This document shows, one piece after another, positions 1 through 8,610 of a stretch of DNA of 64,000 nucleotides. Source of the stretch: Pseudomonas wayambapalatensis (lineage in GTDB: Bacteria > Pseudomonadota > Gammaproteobacteria > Pseudomonadales > Pseudomonadaceae). The position numbers and the translations under genes were made by a program. Numbering within the stretch: the first letter of the stretch is position 1; each line of letters starts with the position of its first letter. The notes under the pieces were generated by a model that made no database searches, had not been told where the DNA came from, and saw only the letters and a list, made by a program, of their open reading frames with translations. The stretch spans positions 3,137,501 to 3,201,500 of the forward strand of contig CP077096.1 in assembly GCA_014268975.2 (NCBI GenBank), read 5' to 3'.

Positions 1-1
1 G

Positions 2-919
2 AGCCTGGGCTCGATGCTGTTCTTCGTGGTCATCGGTCTGGCCCTGGTGCTGCAGTCGCTGTGGCCCAGTGCCGATGCCAGCGTCATGAGCGGTTTCGTG
101 CTGGTGCTGCTGTACATGAAAGGGCCGCTGGAACACCTGATCAGCACCCTGCCGATCATCGGCCGGGCGCGCATCGCCTTCCAGCGCATTGCCGAGCTGT
201 CGGAGCGTTTCGCGACCCCGGAGCCTCACCTGTTGCTGGCCGACTCCGGACAGGCCGCAGCGCAGGTGCACAGCCTGGAGTTGAGCAATGTCGGCTTTGC
301 CTTCCCGCCGGTCGGCGATGCCCGCCCCTTTACCCTCGGGCCGGTCAACCTGAAGATCGCCCAGGGCGACATCGTGTTCATCGTCGGCGAAAACGGCTGC
401 GGCAAGACCACCCTGATCAAACTGCTGCTGGGGCTCTATGCCCCCCAGCAGGGCCAGATCAAGGTCAATGGCAAGGCTGTGGATGCCGAATCGCGGGACG
501 ATTACCGCCAACTGTTCACCACGGTCTTCGCCGACTACTACCTGTTCGACGACCTGGTGCAGGGTGACCAGGCGATTCCCGAGGATGCCAACCAGTACCT
601 GGAGCGTCTGGAAATCGCCCACAAGGTCAAGGTCAGCGACGGCCAGTTCAGCACCACCGACCTGTCCACCGGGCAACGCAAGCGCCTGGCGCTGGTCAAT
701 GCCTGGATCGAACAACGCCCGGTGCTGGTCTTCGACGAATGGGCCGCCGACCAGGATCCGACCTTCCGTCGCATCTTCTATACCGAGCTGCTCCCGGACC
801 TCAAGCGCCTGGGCAAGACCATCATCGTGATCTCCCACGATGACCGCTACTTCGACATGGCCGACCAGCTCGTGAGGCTGGAGGCCGGCAAGGTCGTCGA
901 GGAGCTAACACACGCCTGA
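2..919 (+). CDS. pvdE: PvdE-type cyclic peptide (pyoverdine precursor) ABC exporter, 3' part
   Basis: This is the C-terminal 305 residues of a fused membrane/ATPase ABC exporter; the start lies left of the window. Visible are the last membrane helices (up to about residue 55) and a complete nucleotide-binding domain: Walker A GENGCGKTT, an LSTGQRKR signature, and Walker B followed by DEWAADQDP, the variant typical of the SyrD/PvdE cyclic-peptide exporter family rather than the usual DEPT. The H-loop is VISHDD. In fluorescent pseudomonads PvdE moves the acylated pyoverdine precursor from cytoplasm to periplasm, where it matures. The adjacent fpvA-type receptor supports the pyoverdine assignment over a lipopeptide exporter. 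The gene ends in TGA directly before an A-tract and hairpin. Confidence 0.9.
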   Translation, partial: SLGSMLFFVVIGLALVLQSLWPSADASVMSGFVLVLLYMKGPLEHLISTLPIIGRARIAFQRIAELSERFATPEPHLLLADSGQAAAQVHSLELSNVGFAFPPVGDARPFTLGPVNLKIAQGDIVFIVGENGCGKTTLIKLLLGLYAPQQGQIKVNGKAVDAESRDDYRQLFTTVFADYYLFDDLVQGDQAIPEDANQYLERLEIAHKVKVSDGQFSTTDLSTGQRKRLALVNAWIEQRPVLVFDEWAADQDPTFRRIFYTELLPDLKRLGKTIIVISHDDRYFDMADQLVRLEAGKVVEELTHA

Positions 920-926
920 AAAAAAA

Positions 927-950
927 CAGAACCGGATTTTTCCGGTTCTG
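927..950. terminator. Hairpin terminator after pvdE
   Basis: Perfect 10-bp stem (CAGAACCGGA with TCCGGTTCTG) and a TTTT loop, immediately after the pvdE stop. The uninterrupted A-run (919-926) is on the left side, so a U-tract would be produced only by leftward transcription. Rightward the tail is CTGTGTTTGTG, which is poor. It separates pvdE from the Fur box of fpvA. Confidence 0.75.
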
Positions 951-973
951 CTGTGTTTGTGCGTCTCACCACA

Positions 974-992
974 TGTAATGCAAATCATTATC
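974..992 (+). promoter_or_regulatory. Fur box upstream of fpvA
   Basis: The 19-mer ending in AAATCATTATC matches the Fur consensus GATAATGATAATCATTATC at 15 of 19 positions by hand alignment. It lies 26 bp before the fpvA start codon, where bound Fur-Fe(II) would block transcription. Fits iron-repressed expression of the receptor; in known fpvA systems an ECF sigma factor adds induction by ferri-pyoverdine. Confidence 0.75.
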
Positions 993-1017
993 CACAACAT
1001 AATCACAGAGTCTGCCA

Positions 1018-3444
1018 ATGCACGTCTTCCCTACCCTTCGCCCGTTGTCAAAGGCCATGCTTGTCCGGCGCCTCATGGCGTCCGGCTTGCCCGCCACCGC
1101 TGTCGGCATGATGCTGGCAGCGCCGATGGTTGCCCAGGCCCAGCAAGTGGCCTTCAACATCCCCCAGCAGGCGCTTGGTAGCGCGTTGATTGCGTTCGGG
1201 CAGCAGAGCCAGTGGCAACTGCTGTACTCCCCCGACCAGATCAGCGGCCTGCGCAGCAGCGCGGTCAAAGGTTCGCTGGAGCCCGATGCCGCGTTGCGCC
1301 AATTGCTCGGCGGCACGGGCCTTGGCTACAGCATCAACGGCACCACAGTGACCATCAGCGGCCGTAGGGAAGGCGGCGCGGTGGAACTGGGGGCGACCAA
1401 CGTCAACGCCGGCGTACTGGGCGAGACCACCGAAGGCACAGGCTCGTACACCACAGGCTCGATGAGCACGGCGACCAAGTTGCCGACGTCCCTGCGCCAC
1501 ACGCCGCAGTCGGTCACGGTACTGACCCGCCAGCGCATGAACGACCAGAACATGCAGACCCTCGAAGACGTCTCGCTGTATACCCCTGGCCTCACCCTGC
1601 GCAAGACCGGCGGTGAACGTCCGACCTTCTACTCGCGCGGCACCTCGGTCGACAACATCATGATCGACGGCTTGCCGGTGGCCTACGACACCGACACCCT
1701 CGGCACCTCGATGCTGTCGATGTTCGATCGCGTGGAAGTGGTGCGCGGCGCCTCCGGCCTGATGGTCGGCGCCGGCAACCCGTCGGGTACGCTGAACCTG
1801 ATCCGCAAGCGGCCGACCGTCGAGCCGCAGATGTCGATCACCACCAGCGCAGGCTCGTGGAACAACTTTCGGACCGAGCTCGACGCCAGCAGCAAGCTGA
1901 ACGACAGTGGCAGCATACGCGGTCGCGCTGTCGTCGCGCTGCAGGACAAGGACAGCTTCGTCGACGACTACAGCAACAAACGCCAGTTGATGTATGGCAT
2001 CACCGAATTCGACCTGACTGAGGACACCACCCTCACCCTGGGCGGCTACTACAACCGCGAGGACAACCCTGGTGCCGATTGGTCCGGCCTGCCGACCTTC
2101 GCCAACGGCAATTTCCTGCCGATCTCCCGCTCGCACCGCATGAGCCCGTCCTGGACCTACTGGGACAAGAAGAACAAGAGCGTCTTCGCCGAGATCGAGC
2201 ACCGCTTCGACAACGACTGGAAGCTGCGCCTGAACACCACCTGGCTGCGTGGCGAGATGGACATGCTCGGCACCAGCTTCTATCGCCTCGACCAGGCCGC
2301 CGACACGCTGCAGCTCAACGTAGGCCGCTACACCTACGAGCACACCCAGAAGAGCGTCGATGGCTATGTCAGCGGCCCATTCAGCTTGTTCGGTCGCACC
2401 CATGAACTGGTGCTCGGTGGCAGCTACCGCCACGACCGCACCGACGACGGCCCTGGCGGCGGCCCGCTGGGCACCTTCGATTACCCGGTCGATCCGCTGT
2501 CGTTCGACTTCGGCTCGGTGCCCAAGCCCGAGATCGACTTCAACTGGTCGCGCAAGGGCAAGGTCGAGCAGTCCAGCACCTACGCCACCGTTCGCTTCAA
2601 CATCCAGGACGACCTCAAGCTGACTCTTGGCTCGCGTCTGGACTGGTATGAATACGAACAGCAGACCCAATCCGGCACCTACGCCTTCGGCAACAGCTCC
2701 AAGGCCACCCGCGAGTTCACGCCCTATGCCGGCGTGGTCTACGACCTGAACGACACCTACTCGGTGTACGCCAGCTGGACGCGCATCTTCAAGCCTCAGG
2801 AATCCCGCTCGGCCACCGGCTCCATCCTCGATCCGGTCACCGGCAGCAACTACGAGACCGGCATCAAGGGCGAATACTTCGGCGGCGCGCTGAACGTGAG
2901 CCTGGCCTACTTCCAGTTGAACCAGGAAAACCTCGCCAAGGCCCTGCCACAGTCGTCCTGCCAGGACCTCTCCGATAGCTGCTACGAGGCGGCGGGCGAA
3001 GTCGAGACCAAGGGCGTCGAGCTGGAAGTGCAAGGCATGCTCGCCGAGGGCTGGCAGGCGTCGGTCGGCTACACCTATGCCGCCGCCAAGTACACCAAGG
3101 AAACCGGTACTCAACAGAAGGGCGACCGCTTCGACAGCGACACCCCTTACAACCTGTTCAAGGTCAACACCGTTTACCAGTTGCCGGGTGACCTGAGCCA
3201 GTGGAGCATCGGTGGCGGCTTCCGTACCCAGAGCCGGGCCTACACCAGCTTCGGTGTGCAGCAGGGCGGCTACAGCGTGACCGACCTGATGACCGCCTAC
3301 CGGATCAACAAGCACTTCACCGTGCAAGGCAACCTGAACAACGTGTTCGACAAACGTTACTACCAGAACATCAGCAACCCGGCCGGGGCCAACATCTTCG
3401 GCGATCCGCGCAACTTCACCGTCACCATGAGGTGGACGCTGTAA
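1018..3444 (+). CDS. fpvA: FpvA-like ferri-pyoverdine TonB-dependent transducer receptor
   Basis: Outer-membrane siderophore receptor of 808 residues. It has an N-terminal signal region ending near the Ala-Gln-Ala at about residue 40, then an STN signalling domain (about 43-115, starting AFNIPQQALGSAL), a plug with the conserved KLPTSLRHTPQSVTVLTRQRM segment in two adjoining parts, and a 22-strand barrel ending FTVTMRWTL. The STN domain marks a transducer that passes ligand occupancy to an inner-membrane anti-sigma factor; no FpvI/FpvR pair is in the window. Position directly after pvdE, with a Fur box just upstream, supports a pyoverdine receptor. FpvA is strain-specific, so the exact pyoverdine recognised cannot be read from sequence. 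Confidence 0.88.
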   Translation: MHVFPTLRPLSKAMLVRRLMASGLPATAVGMMLAAPMVAQAQQVAFNIPQQALGSALIAFGQQSQWQLLYSPDQISGLRSSAVKGSLEPDAALRQLLGGTGLGYSINGTTVTISGRREGGAVELGATNVNAGVLGETTEGTGSYTTGSMSTATKLPTSLRHTPQSVTVLTRQRMNDQNMQTLEDVSLYTPGLTLRKTGGERPTFYSRGTSVDNIMIDGLPVAYDTDTLGTSMLSMFDRVEVVRGASGLMVGAGNPSGTLNLIRKRPTVEPQMSITTSAGSWNNFRTELDASSKLNDSGSIRGRAVVALQDKDSFVDDYSNKRQLMYGITEFDLTEDTTLTLGGYYNREDNPGADWSGLPTFANGNFLPISRSHRMSPSWTYWDKKNKSVFAEIEHRFDNDWKLRLNTTWLRGEMDMLGTSFYRLDQAADTLQLNVGRYTYEHTQKSVDGYVSGPFSLFGRTHELVLGGSYRHDRTDDGPGGGPLGTFDYPVDPLSFDFGSVPKPEIDFNWSRKGKVEQSSTYATVRFNIQDDLKLTLGSRLDWYEYEQQTQSGTYAFGNSSKATREFTPYAGVVYDLNDTYSVYASWTRIFKPQESRSATGSILDPVTGSNYETGIKGEYFGGALNVSLAYFQLNQENLAKALPQSSCQDLSDSCYEAAGEVETKGVELEVQGMLAEGWQASVGYTYAAAKYTKETGTQQKGDRFDSDTPYNLFKVNTVYQLPGDLSQWSIGGGFRTQSRAYTSFGVQQGGYSVTDLMTAYRINKHFTVQGNLNNVFDKRYYQNISNPAGANIFGDPRNFTVTMRWTL

Positions 3445-3453
3445 CCCTTGCTA

Positions 3454-3480
3454 CATCGGGCCTGCCAGCCAGGCCCGATG
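3454..3480 (+). terminator. Hairpin terminator after fpvA
   Basis: Perfect 11-bp inverted repeat (CATCGGGCCTG / CAGGCCCGATG) with a 5-nt loop, starting 9 bp after the fpvA stop. No clear U-tract follows, so it may need help or act as an mRNA 3' stabiliser. Confidence 0.65.
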
Positions 3481-3679
3481 TGCTCTGAGGCCGTCGAAAT
3501 GCCCGCTGCGCGAAGCAATTACCGGCTATTCATGATTTCAAGTCAAAAGACCTTGCCCCACGCCCCTCTTAATCAACCCCGCTGCAACCTTCAAACTGCT
3601 CCCTACTCGAATGGTCGATGTATCCAGGCGCCAATGCCTCTCGATCGACCCCGAATTCCCCCATAGCAGGAGCAGATCC

Positions 3680-4483
3680 ATGAGCATTCCATCCTTCGGC
3701 CTCGGCACTTTCCGTCTCACCGGCCAAGCCGTCATCGACTCGGTCAAGTCCGCACTGGAGCTGGGCTACCGTGTCATCGACACCGCACAGATCTACAAGA
3801 ACGAAGCCGATGTCGGCCAGGCCATCGCCGAAAGCGGTGTGCCTCGTGACGAGTTGTTCATCACCACCAAGATCTGGACCGACAGCTACGCTGCCGACAA
3901 GCTGGTCCCCAGCCTGCGCGAGAGCCTGGCCAAGCTGCGCACCGATTATGTCGACCTGACCCTGATCCATTGGCCAGCCCCAGGCAATGGTGTCGAGCTG
4001 CACGAGTTCATGGGCGCCCTGGCCGAAGCCAAGAAACTTGGCCTGACCCGCCAGATCGGCATCTCGAACTTCAACATCGAGTTGACCCGCCAGGCCATCG
4101 AGGTGGTCGGCAAGGGCGAGATCGCCACCAACCAGATCGAGCTCAGCCCGTACCTGCAGAACCGCAAGCTCACGGCTTTTCTCAAGGAACAGGGCATCAC
4201 CGTCACGTCCTACATGACTCTGGCCTACGGCAAGGTGCTCAAGGACCCGGTACTGGCCAGCATCGCTGCCAAGCACAAGGCCACGGTGGCCCAGGTCGCC
4301 CTGGCGTGGGCCCTGCAGCTTGGCTATGCCGTCATCCCCTCCTCCACCAAGCGCGAGAACCTGGCCAGCAACCTGCTTGCCCGTGACCTGCGCCTGGACG
4401 AAGAAGACATGGCGCAGATCGCAGACCTGGAACGCAACGGCCGCGAGGTCAGCCCGGATGGCCTGGCGCCGGCCTGGGACTGA
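3680..4483 (+). CDS. dkgB: 2,5-diketo-D-gluconate reductase B-like aldo/keto reductase
   Basis: A 267-residue NADPH-dependent aldo/keto reductase. The length and the opening [15 protein letters not shown] match E. coli DkgB. Visible family features are the catalytic Asp/Tyr in [14 protein letters not shown], Lys in TTKIW, His in LIHWP, and the NADP-binding [10 protein letters not shown]. Such enzymes reduce small aldehydes and ketones (methylglyoxal, 2,5-diketogluconate, beta-keto esters). The frame is open 69 bp further upstream, but ATG 3680 is chosen because AGCAGGAGCAG precedes it and it matches the family start. It is followed after 79 bp by an MFS exporter on the same strand. Confidence 0.9.
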   Translation: MSIPSFGLGTFRLTGQAVIDSVKSALELGYRVIDTAQIYKNEADVGQAIAESGVPRDELFITTKIWTDSYAADKLVPSLRESLAKLRTDYVDLTLIHWPAPGNGVELHEFMGALAEAKKLGLTRQIGISNFNIELTRQAIEVVGKGEIATNQIELSPYLQNRKLTAFLKEQGITVTSYMTLAYGKVLKDPVLASIAAKHKATVAQVALAWALQLGYAVIPSSTKRENLASNLLARDLRLDEEDMAQIADLERNGREVSPDGLAPAWD

Positions 4484-4499
4484 TCCCTCACCGCACTTG

Positions 4500-4521
4500 G
4501 GCGTCGACTGCGGTCGACGCC
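4500..4521. terminator. Intergenic hairpin between dkgB and MFS gene
   Basis: Perfect 9-bp stem GGCGTCGAC / GTCGACGCC with a TGCG loop, no U-tract. It may lower read-through into the MFS gene or stabilise the dkgB transcript. Confidence 0.4.
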
Positions 4522-4562
4522 ACACCCGACATTCCTGAATTCGCCATAACCCGGAGTTTCCG

Positions 4563-5744
4563 ATGAGCGCGCTTTCCTCTAAACGGGTCCTGTTTGCCCT
4601 GGCCATCGGCGCCTTCGGCATCGGCACCACCGAATTCGCCCCCATGGGCCTGCTGCCGGTCATTGCCGAAGGTGTCAACGCCAGCATCCCTACTGCGGGC
4701 ATGCTGGTCACCGCCTACGCCATTGGCGTGATGGTCGGCGCACCGATCATGACCCTGCTGTTCAGCCGCTTCGGCAAGCGTGCTGCACTGATGATGCTGA
4801 TGAGCATCTTCACCGTCGGCAACCTGCTGTCGGCACTGTCGCCGGACTACTACACCCTGCTGGCCTCGCGCCTGATCACCAGCCTCAACCACGGTGCTTT
4901 CTTTGGCCTGGGTGCGGTGGTCGCGGCCAGTGTGGTGCCCAAGGACAAGCAGGCCAGTGCCATCGCCACCATGTTCATGGGCCTGACCATCGCCAATATC
5001 GGCGGCGTCCCGGCCGCCACCTGGATCGGCCAGCAGATCGGCTGGCGCATGGCTTTTGCCGGCACCGCCGTACTCGGCCTGATCGCCATCAGTGCCTTGT
5101 GGTACGCCCTGCCCAAGGGCGAGCGCGGCAGCGTGCCCCACGTGCGCAAGGAACTGGCGGTGATCGCCCGCCCCAGCGTGCTGCTGGCGATGGCCACCAC
5201 CGTGCTCGGCGCAGGCGCCATGTTCACGCTGTACACCTATGTTGCCCCGGTGCTCGCGGAACTGACCGGCGCCTCCAATGCGTTCGTCACACTCGGCCTG
5301 GTATTGATCGGTGTCGGTTTCACCATCGGCAACAACCTCGGCGGTCGTCTGGCCGACTGGTCACTGGACGGCGCGGCACGGATCTTCCTCGGCACCTTGG
5401 CGGTGATCATGCTGCTCATGCCGCTGGTGCTGGGTAGCCATGTCGGTGCTGCGCTGGCCCTGCTGGTCTGGGGGGTGTTCACCTTCGCCGTGGTACCGCC
5501 GCTGCAGATGCGAGTGATGATCGCGGCTGCCGAGGCCCCAGGCCTGGCTTCTTCGATCAACGTGGGCGCGTTCAACCTGGGCAATGCTGTCGGTGCCGCC
5601 CTGGGCGGCGCGGTGATCAGCCTCGACCTGGGCTACGCCGCGGTGCCGATGGCCGGCGGTTTGCTGGCGGCGACCGCGCTGCTGCTGGTGTGGCTGGGTG
5701 GACGCAACAAGGTGGCGAACGGCACCATCAGCGAAGCGCTGTAA
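4563..5744 (+). CDS. MFS transporter, DHA1 family (AraJ/YdhP-like efflux)
   Basis: A 393-residue inner-membrane protein with 12 predicted helices. The N-terminus ALAIGAFGIGTTEFAPMGLLP is the signature of the AraJ/YdhP/PbuE branch of drug:H+ antiporters, which export sugars, purine analogues or drugs. The loop 2-3 motif appears as SRFGKRAAL (motif A variant), and motif C-like glycine-rich helix 5 is GLTIANIGGVPAATWIG. Start ATG 4563 follows CCCGGAGTTTCCG, a usable ribosome binding site. Same strand as dkgB, possibly co-transcribed. The substrate cannot be told from sequence. Confidence 0.85.
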   Translation: MSALSSKRVLFALAIGAFGIGTTEFAPMGLLPVIAEGVNASIPTAGMLVTAYAIGVMVGAPIMTLLFSRFGKRAALMMLMSIFTVGNLLSALSPDYYTLLASRLITSLNHGAFFGLGAVVAASVVPKDKQASAIATMFMGLTIANIGGVPAATWIGQQIGWRMAFAGTAVLGLIAISALWYALPKGERGSVPHVRKELAVIARPSVLLAMATTVLGAGAMFTLYTYVAPVLAELTGASNAFVTLGLVLIGVGFTIGNNLGGRLADWSLDGAARIFLGTLAVIMLLMPLVLGSHVGAALALLVWGVFTFAVVPPLQMRVMIAAAEAPGLASSINVGAFNLGNAVGAALGGAVISLDLGYAAVPMAGGLLAATALLLVWLGGRNKVANGTISEAL

Positions 5745-5857
5745 GCGCCGTCCAGGGTTCTTCGGAGGGGAACTACAGGTAATGGGGAAACGCTGAACCG
5801 CGTCTTCTGCCAGTCTCCAATAGCCCCTCCCCAGGACCTTCGCCATGACACCGCCTG

Positions 5858-6091
5858 ATGTTTTCCTGCACCGCCAGCGCTATGATGCCCCTCGAGCAGA
5901 CAGTATCCGAGCATGCCCGTGAAGCGACACTCAGCGCCTATCAGCGCGCCCTGCAGGTGAGCCAGCAGGGCGTGCTGACCACTGACGACGGCGAGTTGGT
6001 CAGGGTCAGCGCGGGTACGCAGTTGCAATATCGCACCGAGGAGATCCCGGACTGGTTCTTCGAAGCGTATGTGGACGAGGTCGAGCCCTGA
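5858..6091 (+). CDS. Small hypothetical protein
   Basis: A frame of up to 77 residues with Pseudomonas-like codon use, ending DWFFEAYVDEVEP. I do not recognise the family. It is acidic, with no membrane segment, and has a core of small polar residues (TTDDGELVRVSAGTQLQYRT) that looks like a short beta-rich domain. The start is uncertain: in-frame ATGs at 5858, 5882 and 5885 all lack a clear ribosome binding site, and the conserved part probably begins at PLEQTVSEH. Standing alone between the MFS and NTF2-like genes. Confidence 0.55.
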   Translation: MFSCTASAMMPLEQTVSEHAREATLSAYQRALQVSQQGVLTTDDGELVRVSAGTQLQYRTEEIPDWFFEAYVDEVEP

Positions 6092-6220
6092 AACGGGTCG
6101 GATTATTCCACTTGCCGCAATTATGAACTGCCACCAGCATCGATTCCCTCCGAACACGCTTGAGCCTACGCTTCATCCATCAGGCCACTTCTTCCGGACC
6201 TGCACATGAGGAGTACCGCG

Positions 6221-6685
6221 ATGTCCCGCCCACCATTGCCGCCGTTTACCCGCGAAACCGCTATCGAGAAAGTCCGCCTGGCCGAGGATGGCTGGAACAG
6301 CCGCGATGCGGCCAAGGTTGCCCTCGCCTACACCCTGGACACCCGCTGGCGTAACCGGGTCGACTTCGCCACCAACCGCGACGAGGCACAGGCCTTCCTG
6401 ACCCGCAAGTGGAATCGTGAGCACGAATACCGCCTGATCAAGGAGCTCTGGGCCTTCACCGAAAACCGCATCGCCGTGCGCTATGCCTATGAGTACCGCG
6501 ATGACAGCGGCCAGTGGTACCGCGCCTATGGCAACGAGAACTGGGAGTTCGCCGCCGATGGGCTGATGCAGAACCGCCACGCCAGCATCAATGAAATGCC
6601 GATCACCGAAGAGGAACGCCAGTTCCGTTGGCCGCTGGGGCGTCGTCCGGATGACCATCCGGGGCTGAGCAGCTTCGGTTTCTGA
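6221..6685 (+). CDS. DUF1348 / NTF2-like (SnoaL-fold) protein
   Basis: A 154-residue cytosolic protein of the DUF1348 family, an NTF2/SnoaL-like cone-shaped fold. Family-typical strings are [41 protein letters not shown] and a [13 protein letters not shown] strand. Members are widespread and of unproven function, sometimes proposed as small-molecule binding or isomerase-like. ATG 6221 is preferred to ATG 6206 because GAGGAG lies at 6208-6213 with ideal 7-nt spacing; choosing 6206 would put the site inside the gene. A strong bidirectional terminator follows. Confidence 0.85.
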   Translation: MSRPPLPPFTRETAIEKVRLAEDGWNSRDAAKVALAYTLDTRWRNRVDFATNRDEAQAFLTRKWNREHEYRLIKELWAFTENRIAVRYAYEYRDDSGQWYRAYGNENWEFAADGLMQNRHASINEMPITEEERQFRWPLGRRPDDHPGLSSFGF

Positions 6686-6698
6686 CCTCGCGAACGCA

Positions 6699-6732
6699 TT
6701 CGCCCAGGCCTGTCGTGACAGGCCTGGGCGAA
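6699..6732. terminator. Bidirectional terminator between DUF1348 gene and lysR
   Basis: Perfect 16-bp inverted repeat (TTCGCCCAGGCCTGTC and its complement) around a 2-nt centre, followed rightwards by GTGCTTTAA. Lies between two convergent genes, so it can serve both. Confidence 0.8.
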
Positions 6733-6747
6733 GTGCTTTAACGGTAT

Positions 6748-7668
6748 TCAGCCGTACAGATAGTTGATGTCCTTGAGCGCCAGCGCTGGTACCTGGCCAA
6801 GCAGGTAATCACGAAGCTTGCTCATCTGCCGGGCCTTGGGGCTGGCCTTGAGCCAGGTCATGTAGTAACCATCGCCCGTCGCCACGGCCTGCTTGAAGGG
6901 TGTGATCAGGCGCCCGGCGGCAAGGTCGGCACTGGCCAGCACCAGATCGACCACCGAAATGCCCAAGCCCTGCTGCGCCGCGGAAATTCCCTGGTCAAGG
7001 GTGTCGAACACCTGCCCTTGATCGATGCTGATGTCCAGTGCATCGACCCGCGCCAGCCAACGCCGCCAGTCTCGGCGATCGGACGAGGGATGGAGGAATT
7101 CGCAGTTGCGCAGCACCGACAGCTCTGGCTCAGGCTCCTGGAGGTAGTCGGGGTGACAGACCGGGATCAGCCACTCATCGAACAGCTTCAGGCTCTCGAC
7201 ATCGGCAGGGAACTTGCCGCTGCCCAGCAGGATGGCGCAATCGTAGGGCTCGGAATAGAAATCCACCGTGTCGATGTCCATCCAGACGCTCGACAACTGC
7301 ACGCTACAGCTGTCGTCGATCTTCTTGAAACCATCCAAAGCCTTGAGCAGCCAGCGCACGGTGAGCGTAGAGGCGGCTTTCAGACGCAGGCCGTAACGGT
7401 CCTGGCGCAACAAGGCGCACGCATTCTCGATGATCTTGAAACCGACCTTGAGCTCCTGGGCCAGCAACCGACCGTGCTCGGTCAGGCGCAGCTTGGGGCC
7501 GCGGCGCTCGAACAGGTCGCAACCGAACATGGCTTCGAGGGTCTTGATGTGATGGCTTACCGCCCCTTGGGTCAAGGCCAGTTCTTCCGCTGCGCGGGTG
7601 AAAGAGCCGTAACGAGAAGCCACTTCGAAGGCACGCAAGGCATGCAGGGCTTGAATCCGTTCTGACAT
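6748..7668 (-). CDS. LysR-family regulator, GcvA-like
   Basis: A 306-residue transcription factor. The N-terminal winged helix-turn-helix (about 1-65) reads LHALRAFEVASRYGSFTRAAEELALTQGAVSHHIKTLE, with the GcvA-subgroup spacing, followed by a type 2 periplasmic-binding-like effector domain (about 95-290). Start is set at ATG 7668 because GGAAGG sits 5 nt upstream; a start six codons earlier lacks one. It is divergent from the YcgG-LysE-SGNH run (163 bp gap), and an ACTA-N11-TAGT LysR-type site lies between, so it probably controls that locus and itself. The effector is unknown. Confidence 0.88.
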   Translation of the reverse strand: MSERIQALHALRAFEVASRYGSFTRAAEELALTQGAVSHHIKTLEAMFGCDLFERRGPKLRLTEHGRLLAQELKVGFKIIENACALLRQDRYGLRLKAASTLTVRWLLKALDGFKKIDDSCSVQLSSVWMDIDTVDFYSEPYDCAILLGSGKFPADVESLKLFDEWLIPVCHPDYLQEPEPELSVLRNCEFLHPSSDRRDWRRWLARVDALDISIDQGQVFDTLDQGISAAQQGLGISVVDLVLASADLAAGRLITPFKQAVATGDGYYMTWLKASPKARQMSKLRDYLLGQVPALALKDINYLYG

Positions 7669-7693
7669 CGTCGCCTTCCAAAGCATGAGTGAA

Positions 7694-7712
7694 ACTAATA
7701 GTAGGTCATAGT
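7694..7712. promoter_or_regulatory. Candidate LysR-type operator (T-N11-A)
   Basis: ACTA-N11-TAGT, a perfect 4-bp dyad with the classic LysR-type spacing, 26 bp before the lysR start and 120 bp before the divergent YcgG gene. Inferred to be the recognition site of the divergent regulator. Confidence 0.5.
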
Positions 7713-7716
7713 TCCA

Positions 7717-7753
7717 GGCATTTTACAACCTAGGGAGGTTCTTCGAAAATGCC
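7717..7753. promoter_or_regulatory. Nested inverted repeat in the lysR/ycgG-like intergenic region
   Basis: Outer arms GGCATTTT / AAAATGCC (8 bp, perfect) enclose inner arms AACCT / AGGTT (5 bp) around AGGG. It is next to the LysR-type dyad and 79 bp before the YcgG-family start. Could be a second regulator site or a leader hairpin; no U-tract follows. Confidence 0.5.
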
Positions 7754-7831
7754 GGTAAATAACAATTACAGCTAACCAACACGCCGCGATAAGGCAGAAA
7801 AACCACTTTATAGAAATTTCCTGGGGAAACC

Positions 7832-8608
7832 ATGTTTACGGGTTATGGAAACTGCTATCGCCTGGATGCGCTAGAGCTGGCCGATGAACATGTTCGGAAC
7901 AACCAGCATTGGACGTACAAGACCATAGAGCACTTCAAGGAAATCCTCAGCAACCCTGGCTTTCCCTGCCTCTTCGGACGCAAGGCGGTCGCCGCCGCCA
8001 CCTGCCACATTCTTTTCGCACGCGCCGATGATCCTGCCAATGACATCGCCCGCGGTCTCGCCGACTATGTCCGCACCATCGCGCCGATCCCGCTCAAGCA
8101 GCGCATCGGCAACCCGCTGCTGGTGTTTCTTGAAACCACCGTCGACGGCACATTGGCCGAACAGCAAGCGCTAGCCTGGAAGATCCTACAGCAGGTCCAC
8201 GCCCGCGATCCCCAGCCTTGGCCGCAGGATGTGCCCCGTGACCCGCATGACACCCAATGGTCATTCTGCTTTGCCGGCATGCCACTGTTCATCAACATGA
8301 GTTTTCCCGCCCATCGCCAGATGAAAAGCCGCAACCTGGGCAACAGCATCGCTTTCGTCATCAATCCACGGGAAAGCTTCGACGAAGTGGCCAGTGCCAG
8401 CACCGAAAGTGGCCAGCGCATCCGCGCGCGGATCCGTGAACGGGTTGCGCAGTACAACGACGGGGTAATACCCGACAGCCTGGGTTTCTTCGGCCAGGAC
8501 GACAACTTCGAATGGAAGCAATATCAACTCCAGGAGATGGGCTCGCTCAAACCCTCGCGCTGCCCCTTCCATGCCACCGCAACGCCTGAAAACCAGATCG
8601 AGAACTGA
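7832..8608 (+). CDS. YqcI/YcgG-family protein (possible heme-dependent N-oxygenase)
   Basis: A 258-residue soluble protein of the YqcI/YcgG family (Pfam PF08892 by recollection). Family-like features are the N-terminal FPCLFGRKA, central DTQWSFCFAGMPLFINMSFPAHRQM, the RNLGNSIAFVINPRESFD block and a C-terminal CPFH. From literature knowledge, several members (GntA of guanitoxin, DcsA, RohS) are heme-dependent enzymes that hydroxylate or oxidise guanidino/amino nitrogen; others are uncharacterised. Start ATG 7832 lacks a strong ribosome binding site but matches the protein's natural beginning. It is followed after 2 nt by a LysE exporter, suggesting that an amino-acid-derived product is exported. 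Enzyme activity is an inference. Confidence 0.75.
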   Translation: MFTGYGNCYRLDALELADEHVRNNQHWTYKTIEHFKEILSNPGFPCLFGRKAVAAATCHILFARADDPANDIARGLADYVRTIAPIPLKQRIGNPLLVFLETTVDGTLAEQQALAWKILQQVHARDPQPWPQDVPRDPHDTQWSFCFAGMPLFINMSFPAHRQMKSRNLGNSIAFVINPRESFDEVASASTESGQRIRARIRERVAQYNDGVIPDSLGFFGQDDNFEWKQYQLQEMGSLKPSRCPFHATATPENQIEN

Positions 8609-8610
8609 AC

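Noticed and set aside
1048..3327. 759-codon open frame antisense to fpvA
   Set aside because: Produced by high GC and codon bias of fpvA on the other strand; composition is Val/Ala/Gly/His-rich with no domain, and fpvA is certain.
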